The position numbers and the translations under genes were made by a program. The notes under the pieces are model-generated. The model did no database searches and was not told the DNA's origin. It saw only the letters and a program-made list of their open reading frames with translations. A DNA stretch of 7,168 bases from an uncultured Mycoplasmatota bacterium (GTDB lineage Bacteria; Bacillota_I; Bacilli_A; RF39; UBA660). The DNA is taken from positions 1 through 7,168 of the forward strand of contig USRP01000035.1 of NCBI GenBank assembly GCA_900557185.1, read 5' to 3'. Positions 1-7,150 of the stretch are shown here, in pieces; within the stretch, counting starts at the first letter, position 1; each line of letters opens with the position of its first letter.

Positions 1-73
1 TCCATAATCTTTATCTTGACATATTACCAGATGTCTTTATATATAATATATAACATTTTTTTCATATATTTGC
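1..73 (-). promoter_or_regulatory. AT-rich intergenic DNA with possible leftward promoter and dyad
   Basis: No gene is visible here. On the minus strand a TTGCAA -35-like box (70-75) is followed after 17 bp by TATATA (47-52), preceded by TGT, which gives an extended -10. Transcription would begin near 40 and run out of the window to the left. Just downstream lies a dyad of GACAT (18-22) and ATGTC (31-35) separated by 8 bases, placed where a repressor operator or small hairpin could act. An ATG at 5-3 could open the next gene, but it has only a poor Shine-Dalgarno site. On the plus strand TTGACA (16-21) is a perfect -35 box, but its best TATAAT (42-47) is 20 bp away and no plus-strand gene follows. 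All of this is inferred from short AT-rich matches, so confidence is low. Confidence 0.25.
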
Positions 74-106
74 AAAATAAAATAGCTAGGATTTATCTCC
101 TAACTA
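74..106 (-). terminator. Rho-independent terminator of the five-gene operon
   Basis: On the minus strand TAGTTAGGA (106-98) pairs with TCCTAGCTA (91-83) across a six-base loop. This gives a 9-bp stem with one G-U wobble, followed at once by the T-rich tract TTTTATTTT (82-74). The TAG stop codon of the preceding membrane-protein gene forms the first three bases of the stem, so termination follows directly on translation stop. The position at the end of a run of tightly packed same-strand genes fits the end of the operon. Confidence 0.85.
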
Positions 107-1183
107 TTCTTCTCCTTTTTCAAGTAATGACATTTCTTTCATATCATCTAATTTATCTTTGATTTCTGGTTTGAAAAATTTAATCGTTGCTTGAATTAAG
201 ATAGCAACTGGTAACGATAAAATAATACCAGGAACTCCAAGTAAAATACCTCCAGCAAAAACACTGAAAATAACAAAAATTGGATGTACTTCATTTGTTT
301 TTCCATAGACAAGAGGATTAACAACATAACCATCTACACTGGATAGAATGAAGAAAGCGATTAAAGTTTTAAAGAATAACCATGGGCTTGTTACAAATGC
401 TGTAATACATGCGATACAGTTTGTAATAATACCACCAAAATAAGGAATTAAATTAGCTACTGCTGCTAAGCAACCTAATAATAATGCGTTCGGATGTCCA
501 ATGAAATAGAATGTCAATGTATATTCGAATAATGTAATAACGACAATTTTTAAAAATCCTGTTAAATATGCTTTCATTTCTTTGTCTAAAATAGAAAAAT
601 AACGGTATGCCCTTTTTGATTTTCTAATCAAATAGGATTTAAAACTAGAACGAATACGTTCCATGTCTGATAATAGATATATACTTGCCGAAAAAGAAAT
701 CACAGCTGTTGAAATAACACCTAATGATACACCAATTACATTGATCGCACCATCTGATACATATTTTCCTAAATCTTTGATAATATCATTAAAACTAGCT
801 GAAAGTGACTTTTGTAAAGAGCCGATATTTAAATCATGACCAATACTTAACTCTTTCAAAAAAACGATAATATTATTAAATAAACTAGATAATTGGTCAA
901 ATAATAATGGAACAACTAACACTAATATAATTGCAAAAACAGCAAGTACCAAAGCGATGACTAAGAAAATGCTAAGGCCTTTTGGTACATGATGATCCTG
1001 TAGCCATTTACAGGCAGGATATAACGCATATGCAACAATAAATCCAATAAAGAAAGGAGTAATAATTGCAATAATCTTATCAGTCACTCCCATCCATAAA
1101 TATCCTGTTTGATATAGTAAAAAAATTGTTAGTACCACAAGTGCAATATTCACTAAACGAAAATCCATTTTATTCTTTATCAT
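104..1183 (-). CDS. AI-2E/PerM-family transporter-like membrane protein
   Basis: A 359-residue polytopic membrane protein of the AI-2E transporter (PerM/YdiK/TqsA) family, which is typically about 350 residues. Hydrophobic segments lie near residues 10-27, 36-53, 70-93, 147-175, 207-228, 232-265, 268-287 and 302-334. A soluble stretch at about 95-145 separates the N-terminal from the C-terminal membrane part. Family signatures are the IPYFGG block (246-251), the DGYVVNPLVYG block (284-294) with a following HP (300-301), and the glycine/proline-rich GGILLGVPG (311-319). The C-terminal tail is charged. Members have been linked to autoinducer-2 export or cation/proton antiport; the substrate cannot be read from this sequence, so no symbol is given. 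The ATG at 1183 has a TAGGA site (1195-1191) seven bases upstream, inside the end of dtd, and only two bases separate the genes. It is last in the operon, and its stop lies in the terminator stem. Confidence 0.9.
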   Translation of the reverse strand: MIKNKMDFRLVNIALVVLTIFLLYQTGYLWMGVTDKIIAIITPFFIGFIVAYALYPACKWLQDHHVPKGLSIFLVIALVLAVFAIILVLVVPLLFDQLSSLFNNIIVFLKELSIGHDLNIGSLQKSLSASFNDIIKDLGKYVSDGAINVIGVSLGVISTAVISFSASIYLLSDMERIRSSFKSYLIRKSKRAYRYFSILDKEMKAYLTGFLKIVVITLFEYTLTFYFIGHPNALLLGCLAAVANLIPYFGGIITNCIACITAFVTSPWLFFKTLIAFFILSSVDGYVVNPLVYGKTNEVHPIFVIFSVFAGGILLGVPGIILSLPVAILIQATIKFFKPEIKDKLDDMKEMSLLEKGEE

Positions 1184-1185
1184 AA

Positions 1186-1629
1186 TTATTTCCTACTTTC
1201 TAGACAAATTGTAACTGGTCCATCATTGGTAAGTGTTACTTTCATATCTGCTCCAAAAATACCTGTTTGTACTTCAATCCCAGCTTGTCTCAATTTTTCA
1301 TTCCATAAATCATACATTTTAGTCGCCTCTTCAGGCTTCATAGCATTGATAAAACTAGGTCTACGTCCTTTTCTCGCATCGGCATATAAAGTGAATTGTG
1401 AAACACTTAATATGCTACCGTGGACATCACATAGAGAACGGTTCATATTCCCATCTTCATCGGAAAAGACACGTAGGTTCTTTACTTTTTCTACCATGTA
1501 ATCAATATCAGCTTCGGTATCGTCATGTGTAAACCCAACCAAGATTAAATATCCAAGACCAATTTGTCCAACACATGCTTCATCAATAACTACAGAAGCA
1601 GATGTCACTCTTTGTAAGATGACTCTCAT
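1186..1629 (-). CDS. dtd: D-aminoacyl-tRNA deacylase (Dtd)
   Basis: A 147-residue cytoplasmic enzyme that hydrolyses the ester bond between a D-amino acid (or glycine on a wrong tRNA) and tRNA, protecting translation from mischarged tRNA. The length is normal for the family. It begins with the typical MRVILQRVTSASV. The SQFTLYAD block (77-84) and the C-terminal NDGPVT block (135-140), containing the Gly137-Pro138 pair that forms the chiral-proofreading Gly-cisPro motif, are both present, so it should be active. Its ATG shares one base with the TAA stop of rel (TAATG, 1631-1627). The nearest purine-rich site (AAAGG, 1645-1641) is 11 bases upstream, a little far, so translation is probably coupled to rel. 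The rel-dtd pairing is common in Bacillota. Confidence 0.96.
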   Translation of the reverse strand: MRVILQRVTSASVVIDEACVGQIGLGYLILVGFTHDDTEADIDYMVEKVKNLRVFSDEDGNMNRSLCDVHGSILSVSQFTLYADARKGRRPSFINAMKPEEATKMYDLWNEKLRQAGIEVQTGIFGADMKVTLTNDGPVTICLESRK

Positions 1630-3800
1630 TATTTAATTAACCTTTCTACTGATATGATATGTTTTAAACTTTCTAAATCATGCATGAATTTTCTTAATTT
1701 TTCAAGATTAGGAACACGTATTGTTACTTCGATTAAAGAAGTATCTCCACTTCTCTTTAAAGTATTAATACTATCGACAATAATATCTCCACTCGATGTT
1801 TTAGAAATAATATCTAGTAAAACATTCTTACTGTTTTCAGCTTCGATTAATAAACTCGTGTGATATTTTTTAGATACTGTATCATTCCAATGAACCGCAA
1901 TCACACGTTCTTCGACATTCTCCATATTTGGACAATTCATACGGTGAACACTAATTCCATTCCCTTTTGTAATATATCCAACAATGTGATCTCCTGGAAT
2001 TGGTTGACAACAATTAGCTACATTGACTTTGATAGAATCAATTCCTTCGACAATAATATCATCCTTGATAACGACCGGTTTGATTTCGCGATCTGTCACT
2101 TTCTTTAAAATCAATTCCTCTTTTGTATCATTATTATTTTGAATAGTATTCAGAGCTAACGTTGCAGTAGTTTTCCCATTACCAATATTAGTATACAACT
2201 CTTCCATATTAGCACATTTCATCTCAGATAACATTTTCTCTGTATTTTCAGGGGTAAAAAATTCATTGAAAGAAACTTTTCTCTTTCTTAACTCTGCTTT
2301 TACTTCTTCTTCTCCTTTTTTCAAATATTCTTCTTTATCGATTTTATTGAAAAAGGCTTTTATTTTATTCTTTGCTTGTTGTGTATAAGCAATATTCATC
2401 CATTCTTTTGATGGAATCGCACTCTTATTGGTTTTAATATTCACAATATCTCCATCTTTTAAAACATAGTCTAGAGGAACAATTTGATTGTTGACAATGG
2501 CACCAACCATACTATCTCCTACTTTACTATGAACACGATAAGCAAAATCGATTGGCGTAGCACCATTTGGAAGTTCAATCGCATCTCCCTTTGGTGTAAA
2601 TACATAGATACTTTCTTTTAAAATATCAGATTTAACAGAATCGACAAATGCCTCATCGCTCGTTTCTTCTTTGCGTAACTCCATCATGGTTTTAAAGAAT
2701 TGTAGTTTTTGCTCCATAGCACTTTGAATATTGGCTTTGACATTACTTCCATTTTCTTTATAAGACCAGTGAGAAGCAATTCCGTTTTCAGCAATCGCAT
2801 CCATTTCATAAGTTCTAATTTGGATTTCAAATAATTTTCCATCGACACCAAATACGGTTGTATGTAATGATTGATACATATTCGGTTTTGGATTCGCAAC
2901 ATAATCTTTAAAACGCTTTGGCATCGGTTTAAATTTCGCATGAATTAAACCTAATACCTGATAACATTCACTCTCTGTATTGACATAGATTCTCATTGCG
3001 AATAAGTCGTAAATACTACGAAAACTCTTTCCTTTATCCATTTTTTTATAAATACTGTAAATACTTTTACTACGACCTTTAATTTTATGAGGAATATGAT
3101 TTTCTTCTAGCACTTTTTCAACTTCAGCAATCATTTTCTCAACTGTTTGATCACGCTCTAATTTTGTTTCATTTAATGCTTCTACAATTGAAAAGTAAAC
3201 ATCAGGTTTCATATAACGAAGACATAGATCTTCTAGTTCTCCTTTGATTTGATTCATACCAAGACGGGCAGCAATTGGAACTAAAATATCTAATGTTTCT
3301 TTTGCTTTTTCTTTTTGGGCTTTTGAATCAATCGCCCACAATGTACGCATATTATGAAGACGATCTGCTAATTTGATGAAAATAACACGAACATCTTCTG
3401 TTAAACCAACTAATATTTTTCTTTGGCTGGCTAATTTCGAATCCGTATCACCATTAAAACTAAGGCGGTTAATAGTCGTGATTCCTTCCACTAATGAATA
3501 AATATCTTCCCCAAATTTTTCTTTTAATTCTTCCTTCGAATTTTCAGGTTTTTCTAAAATATCGTGAAGTAATCCGGCACAAATCGTCTGATAATCTGCT
3601 TGCATATTAGCAAGGATATAAGCAACGTTCAAAGGATGATTGATATAATCATCCCCTGTTAAACGTACTTCCCCCTGATGCTTTTCTTTCGCATATAAAT
3701 ATGCTTCGTGGATCAAACTCAATTCGTCTTCTTTTTGAATATACGTTTTTACAAGATTTAACACATCTTCAAAACATATATTTTGGTTTACTTTTGTCAT
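1629..3800 (-). CDS. rel: Bifunctional-type (p)ppGpp synthetase/hydrolase Rel, altered HD motif
   Basis: A 723-residue long RelA/SpoT homologue that makes, and normally also degrades, the alarmone (p)ppGpp; B. subtilis Rel is about 734 residues. Domain order: HD hydrolase (about 25-180), synthetase (about 235-350), TGS (about 395-460, starting at YVFTPKGD), helical region, conserved cysteine domain (NCCQP at 596-600, HRMNCPN at 619-625) and ACT (about 646-723). The synthetase keeps IYDLFAMR (263-270, Asp265), RFKDY (296-300), the MYQSLHTT block (308-315) and EIQIRT (325-330, Glu325). RFKD is the RXKD form of bifunctional Rel rather than the EXDD form of monofunctional RelA. In the hydrolase Arg46, His55, His79, Asp80, Glu83, Asp146 and Asn150 are present, but the Asp of HDxxED is Lys84 (HDILEK). 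Synthetase activity is likely; hydrolase strength is uncertain. The start at 3800 has an AGGAAAG site overlapping the secDF stop; the gap is 12 bases. The stop overlaps the dtd start by one base. Confidence 0.96.
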   Translation of the reverse strand: MTKVNQNICFEDVLNLVKTYIQKEDELSLIHEAYLYAKEKHQGEVRLTGDDYINHPLNVAYILANMQADYQTICAGLLHDILEKPENSKEELKEKFGEDIYSLVEGITTINRLSFNGDTDSKLASQRKILVGLTEDVRVIFIKLADRLHNMRTLWAIDSKAQKEKAKETLDILVPIAARLGMNQIKGELEDLCLRYMKPDVYFSIVEALNETKLERDQTVEKMIAEVEKVLEENHIPHKIKGRSKSIYSIYKKMDKGKSFRSIYDLFAMRIYVNTESECYQVLGLIHAKFKPMPKRFKDYVANPKPNMYQSLHTTVFGVDGKLFEIQIRTYEMDAIAENGIASHWSYKENGSNVKANIQSAMEQKLQFFKTMMELRKEETSDEAFVDSVKSDILKESIYVFTPKGDAIELPNGATPIDFAYRVHSKVGDSMVGAIVNNQIVPLDYVLKDGDIVNIKTNKSAIPSKEWMNIAYTQQAKNKIKAFFNKIDKEEYLKKGEEEVKAELRKRKVSFNEFFTPENTEKMLSEMKCANMEELYTNIGNGKTTATLALNTIQNNNDTKEELILKKVTDREIKPVVIKDDIIVEGIDSIKVNVANCCQPIPGDHIVGYITKGNGISVHRMNCPNMENVEERVIAVHWNDTVSKKYHTSLLIEAENSKNVLLDIISKTSSGDIIVDSINTLKRSGDTSLIEVTIRVPNLEKLRKFMHDLESLKHIISVERLIK

Positions 3801-3812
3801 TTTATCACTTTC

Positions 3813-6095
3813 CTATGCGTTTATTCCTTTAATTAAAATTTCTTCATCTTCTTTTTTCGGTGTTTTTTTCTTAGGTTTCTTTTGATTCTTTAAATTATGT
3901 CTATAATCTAAATCTAACCATAATTGGCTGGCAATAAATAAAGAGCTATATACACCAGAAATTAAACCAAACAACAGTGCAATATTAAAGTTCAAAATTT
4001 CATGGCTTCCTAAGAAAATTAATATTACAACTGGAATTAATGTTGTAAATGTCGTAACAATACTACGTCCAAATGTTTCTCTTAAACTTTCATTTACAAT
4101 TTCAATGTATTGTTCTTTTTTTCTTAATCTACCATGATATTTTTTCTCAATATTTTCACGAATACGATCGAATGTAACAATGGTATCATTGATAGAATAT
4201 CCAACGATAGAAAGTAGCGCAGCAATGAACATACTGTTGACTTCTAATCTAAAGATACTAAATAACCCAATCATCATAAATACGTCATGTATTAGTGCGA
4301 CAATTGCTCCTACCGCATACGTAAATGTAAATCTCATTGAAATATAAATACCAATGGCAATACCTGCTAGTAATAAAGAAATGACTGCATTCTTAATTAA
4401 TTCTTTTTTCACAATATCTGATACAACACCAATTTCTGTTGTTGCTTCATATTTTTCATTAAAATAATCTTCTGTATTTTTGATTTCTTTTTGTGATAAT
4501 GTATCCCCGATACGAGCACTCATTGCTCCACCAGTTAATTCATCAACATTTTCTATTTCATAACCTAATTCTTTTAAATCGTTACGGAATTCTTTGCCAC
4601 TAATTTCTTTTTCTCCAGTAACAGTAATACTACTACCGCCTCTAAAATCAATTCCTAATTGTAATCCTTGTGCTGCAAGAGAAATTACACCAGCAATCAC
4701 TAAGATAATGGAAATGATATAAAATATTTTACGATTCATGGCAAAATCTATTTTTGAAAATGGTTTATATGTCGTTTTTTCATTCTTCTTACGATCTGGA
4801 ATCCATTTTCTTTTTGCACCTACAAATAATCTTGGCTTATCTTGGAACCAACCAGTATTTACGAATAATTTTAAGACACGTCTCAAAATAAATACCATGA
4901 TAAACATCGTTACAAAAATACTGATAATTAATAATGTTGCGAATCCTTTTACACTACTTTCTCCAAAGATAAACAAGATGATTGCAACAATCAATGTCGT
5001 AAAGTTAGAATCAAAGATTGTCCAGAATGAGTCTTTATTTCCTAACTTAAAGGCCATATCTAAGTCTGTACCCTTATATAATTCATCGCGAATTCTAGAA
5101 TATGTAATAACATTCGCATCGACTGCCATACCAATACCAATTACGACAGCGGCAATACCAGGGAGTGTTAACACACCACCAATCAACCAGTAAGTACCAA
5201 AGGTTAAAACTGTATAAATTAACAATCCAAAACTAGATACAAGTCCTGCAAAACGATATAAATAAATCATAAGTGCCATAATTAATATAACGGCAATCAC
5301 TCCTGCAGTAAATGTCATATTTAATGATTGATCACCAAATTGTGCACCTACAGTTTTAGATGAAATTTCTTCTAATTTTGTTGGTAAACTACCAGAATTA
5401 ATTAAATCGACAAGATTACTAACTTCTTCTTCTGTAAAGTTACCTTGGATAATAACATCACTTGCAAATCCTTGTGATACACTAGCAACACTAAGACAGT
5501 TAGAATTTTCTGTACCACACATGTATTGTTCTGTTTGGAAAGAATCACCATCTTCGTAATCTAACCAAATAACAATACGATTATCTTCCATCGTACTAAT
5601 TTTTTTCGTTACATCGTAAAATTTATCTTTATCTTTTACACTAAGTGCAACGGCAGGTCTTCCGCTAGCATCCGTAGATACTTTCGCTCCACCACTACGT
5701 AATACAGAAGCATTCATAAGTAAATTATCACTTGTATCACGGAATGTTAAATTCGCTGCTTGTTTCAACATGCTACGTGCTTCATCTGGGTCTGTAACAC
5801 CAGCAATTTGAATACGTATTTTATCGTCCCCTTCAACCACAATACTTGGTTCAGTTACTCCTAAACTATCAATTCTTCTCTCGACAGTTTTATACGTATT
5901 CGTAACCATATCTTTCGTTACTTTTTCTCCATCAACACTTTTTACTTGGTATAGAATTTCAAAACCACCTTGTAAATCCAACCCAAAATTTAATTGATTA
6001 AAAATTGGTTTTACTAAGAATCCTAATCCAATAGATAGTAATACCATAATAACGGTATACAAAATGACTTTTGTGCTGTTTTTTTTCTTCTTCAT
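3813..6095 (-). CDS. secDF: Fused protein-export subunit SecDF
   Basis: A 760-residue fusion of SecD and SecF, the membrane subunits that use the proton-motive force to help pull proteins out of the SecYEG channel. B. subtilis SecDF is about 737 residues. The SecD half (1 to about 445) has a first membrane helix at about 9-27, FGLDLQGG (37-44), a large extracytoplasmic domain to about 255, five more helices to about 407, and GMAVDANVI (322-330), whose Asp325 is the conserved membrane aspartate. The SecF half starts with a helix at about 455-475, then GIDFRGG (481-487), five further helices, ALIHDV (600-605) and the VGYSINDTIVTFDRIREN block (631-648). The C-terminal tail (about 735-752) is lysine-rich and probably cytoplasmic. 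Two cysteines (193, 200) in the SecD ectodomain could form a disulphide. The ATG has a canonical AGGAGG (6109-6104) eight bases upstream. It lies 20 bases after the comN-like gene. Confidence 0.97.
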   Translation of the reverse strand: MKKKKNSTKVILYTVIMVLLSIGLGFLVKPIFNQLNFGLDLQGGFEILYQVKSVDGEKVTKDMVTNTYKTVERRIDSLGVTEPSIVVEGDDKIRIQIAGVTDPDEARSMLKQAANLTFRDTSDNLLMNASVLRSGGAKVSTDASGRPAVALSVKDKDKFYDVTKKISTMEDNRIVIWLDYEDGDSFQTEQYMCGTENSNCLSVASVSQGFASDVIIQGNFTEEEVSNLVDLINSGSLPTKLEEISSKTVGAQFGDQSLNMTFTAGVIAVILIMALMIYLYRFAGLVSSFGLLIYTVLTFGTYWLIGGVLTLPGIAAVVIGIGMAVDANVITYSRIRDELYKGTDLDMAFKLGNKDSFWTIFDSNFTTLIVAIILFIFGESSVKGFATLLIISIFVTMFIMVFILRRVLKLFVNTGWFQDKPRLFVGAKRKWIPDRKKNEKTTYKPFSKIDFAMNRKIFYIISIILVIAGVISLAAQGLQLGIDFRGGSSITVTGEKEISGKEFRNDLKELGYEIENVDELTGGAMSARIGDTLSQKEIKNTEDYFNEKYEATTEIGVVSDIVKKELIKNAVISLLLAGIAIGIYISMRFTFTYAVGAIVALIHDVFMMIGLFSIFRLEVNSMFIAALLSIVGYSINDTIVTFDRIRENIEKKYHGRLRKKEQYIEIVNESLRETFGRSIVTTFTTLIPVVILIFLGSHEILNFNIALLFGLISGVYSSLFIASQLWLDLDYRHNLKNQKKPKKKTPKKEDEEILIKGINA

Positions 6096-6115
6096 ATGTT
6101 TTTCCTCCTAAAATC

Positions 6116-6382
6116 TTACAAAATTGGTCTCCTTCTTTTTCTTTCTAACACGGTTTTAAAATAATCATCTAATTTTACTTCATCACAGTTCATAATATCA
6201 CTCACAATGTGATATAATTCTAAATTTTTTTTCTGTATCCATTCTTTTTCTTTTAAATAGTTCCATATATCTTCTTCTTTGATATATGGAAGTTGATGAC
6301 GTTTTAAATCCATACGTTTCGCATGAAGAGCAGGCATAACATGTTGATACAATTCTTGTTCTGATTGAAATGTAACTTCCAT
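6116..6382 (-). CDS. comN: ComN-like post-transcriptional regulator
   Basis: An 88-residue basic cytoplasmic protein resembling the post-transcriptional regulator family of B. subtilis ComN, which acts on comE mRNA. The family pattern is visible: EEDIWNYLKEKEW (36-48, Trp40 and Trp48), then LYHIVSDIM (56-64) and LDDYFKTVL (71-79), ending in a basic RKRRR tail (81-85). Its place just upstream of secDF, beside a spoVB-like gene, supports the call. The frame is open upstream to an ATG at 6412 (98 residues), but that ATG overlaps the TATAAT at 6411-6416 and would lie upstream of the expected transcript start near 6404. The ATG at 6382 has an AGAGG site (6394-6390) seven bases away, so it is chosen. 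Whether it controls competence genes in this organism is unknown. It is first in the operon. Confidence 0.8.
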   Translation of the reverse strand: MEVTFQSEQELYQHVMPALHAKRMDLKRHQLPYIKEEDIWNYLKEKEWIQKKNLELYHIVSDIMNCDEVKLDDYFKTVLERKRRRPIL

Positions 6383-6410
6383 CTTATCGCCTCTTTTCTC
6401 ATACATAATC

Positions 6411-6444
6411 ATTATACCTATTTTTTTAGAAATTTTAAAGTCAA
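6411..6444 (-). promoter_or_regulatory. Promoter of the comN-secDF-rel-dtd operon
   Basis: On the minus strand there is a perfect -10 box TATAAT (6416-6411). The expected transcription start is near 6404, which leaves a leader of about 22 bases before the ATG at 6382. The -35 box is less clear: TTGACT (6444-6439) matches well but sits 22 bp away, while TTTAAA at the usual 17-bp spacing is weak. The genes downstream are so tightly packed that this is probably the main promoter for all five. Confidence 0.6.
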
Positions 6445-6450
6445 AAATAG

Positions 6451-6480
6451 AAAAAAGGACATACTTAGGTCTGTTTTTTT
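6451..6480. other. Weak A-tract/T-tract hairpin between divergent genes
   Basis: On the plus strand AAAAAAGGAC (6451-6460) can pair with GTCT (6469-6472) and, past one bulged G (6473), with the T run at 6474-6480; the loop is ATACTTAG. The shape resembles an intrinsic terminator, but it lies upstream of both divergent genes, where no transcript needs ending. It could limit stray plus-strand transcription, mark an attenuated leader, or be a chance product of AT-rich DNA. Only four inner pairs carry any G or C, one of them a G-U wobble. Confidence 0.3.
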
Positions 6481-6489
6481 ACAACTAGA

Positions 6490-6514
6490 CATAAAATGTG
6501 TTAGATAAGGGGGG
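6490..6514 (+). promoter_or_regulatory. Possible -10 box and ribosome binding site of the spoVB-like gene
   Basis: A very strong Shine-Dalgarno run AAGGGGGG (6507-6514) ends three bases before the ATG at 6518 and fixes that start. Upstream, TAAAAT (6492-6497) fits a vegetative -10 box with one mismatch. The overlapping CATAAAAT (6490-6497) also fits the sporulation sigma-E -10 pattern CATACAnT with one mismatch. No good -35 element of either class is found at the right distance, so the promoter type is open; the ribosome binding site is secure. Confidence 0.45.
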
Positions 6515-6517
6515 CTC

Positions 6518-7150
6518 ATGAAAAATAAATTTATCCGTTCCACAATGATTTTACTAATCGGTGGTGCAATTACAAAACTACTGGGCATGATTATAAAAAT
6601 TATTATGACAAGAAACATTGGTAGTACAGGAATGGGAATTTATATGTTACTATCCCCTACTTTTATGTTACTTGTCTCTCTAGCACAATTAGGACTCCCT
6701 GTCGCTATCTCGACATTAATTGCCAAAGAAGAACAGAAAGAAAAAGAAATCATTTTCTCATGTATTCCTATTGTCTTATTTATCAATATTTTCTTAATGA
6801 TATTTTTAACTTGTTGTTCTAAATTTCTAGCTTTTTCTTTAGTACATGAACCTCGATGTTATTATGCTTTTCTCTGTATGGGATTTGTCTTACCATTTAT
6901 CAGTGTTACGAGTATTTTAAGAGGATATTTTTTCGGGAAAGAACAGATGTTTCCTCATGTCTTTTCCTGTATTGTCGAAGATGTTGTATGGCTTTTTACC
7001 CTCGTGATAGGTATTCCTTATTTTTTAATGAAAGGAATTGAATATGCCGTAGCTTTCATCATTCTATCCAATATTGTCAGTGAAATGACATCGATCATTA
7101 TTTTATTTTGCTTTTTACCAAAACATATTAAAATTAAAAAATATGACTAA
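6518..7150 (+). CDS. SpoVB/MviN-type flippase, N-terminal part only (early stop)
   Basis: A 210-residue membrane protein matching the N-terminal part of the MOP-superfamily polysaccharide/lipid flippases. SpoVB, needed for the spore cortex, and related lipid II or polysaccharide flippases belong here. Full-length members have about 500 residues and 12-14 helices. Here about six helices are seen, near 8-32, 42-65, 78-102, 113-135, 150-172 and 176-200. The LRGYFFGKEQMFPHV block (134-148) is typical of SpoVB-like proteins. The frame ends at TAA (7148-7150), right after the lysine-rich loop KIKKYD that normally links the two halves. The remaining 18 bases read in frame as LTKWNI, so a nonsense change in a longer gene is possible; so are a frameshift or a pseudogene. 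Half a flippase is unlikely to transport alone. The gene is divergent from the comN operon, as spoVB is a neighbour of comN in Bacillus. Family call is good; the exact role is not settled. Confidence 0.75.
   Translation: MKNKFIRSTMILLIGGAITKLLGMIIKIIMTRNIGSTGMGIYMLLSPTFMLLVSLAQLGLPVAISTLIAKEEQKEKEIIFSCIPIVLFINIFLMIFLTCCSKFLAFSLVHEPRCYYAFLCMGFVLPFISVTSILRGYFFGKEQMFPHVFSCIVEDVVWLFTLVIGIPYFLMKGIEYAVAFIILSNIVSEMTSIIILFCFLPKHIKIKKYD

Noticed and set aside
1226..2108. Plus-strand open frames of 69-91 codons opposite dtd and rel
   Set aside because: They are antisense to well-recognised genes, show no family signature, and are expected by chance in AT-rich coding DNA.
4738..5193. Plus-strand 151-codon open frame opposite secDF
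   Set aside because: It is antisense to the conserved SecD membrane region and has no recognisable domain.
6460..6467. CATACTTA as a sigma-E -10 box for the spoVB-like gene
   Set aside because: It matches only the first five positions, has no -35 element at suitable spacing, and is further from the gene than the better CATAAAAT.
6484..6506. TTTACA (6478-6483) as a -35 box with TTAGAT (6501-6506) as -10
   Set aside because: The -10 match is only three of six, and transcription would begin within or after the ribosome binding site.
6418..6618. Minus-strand 66-codon open frame across the divergent promoter region
   Set aside because: It runs antisense to the start of the spoVB-like gene, its hydrophobic residues mirror the membrane codons of that gene, and it shows no convincing ribosome binding site.
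6856..7041. 61-codon plus-strand frame inside the spoVB-like gene
   Set aside because: It is an out-of-frame overlap with a recognisable flippase sequence and has no evident ribosome binding site or domain.
104..7150. Possible use of TGA as tryptophan (Mollicutes code)
   Set aside because: None of the six genes ends in TGA, which is suggestive, but the frames read through fully with TGG for tryptophan and need no TGA readthrough. The spoVB-like gene ends at TAA, so the alternative code would not rescue it.
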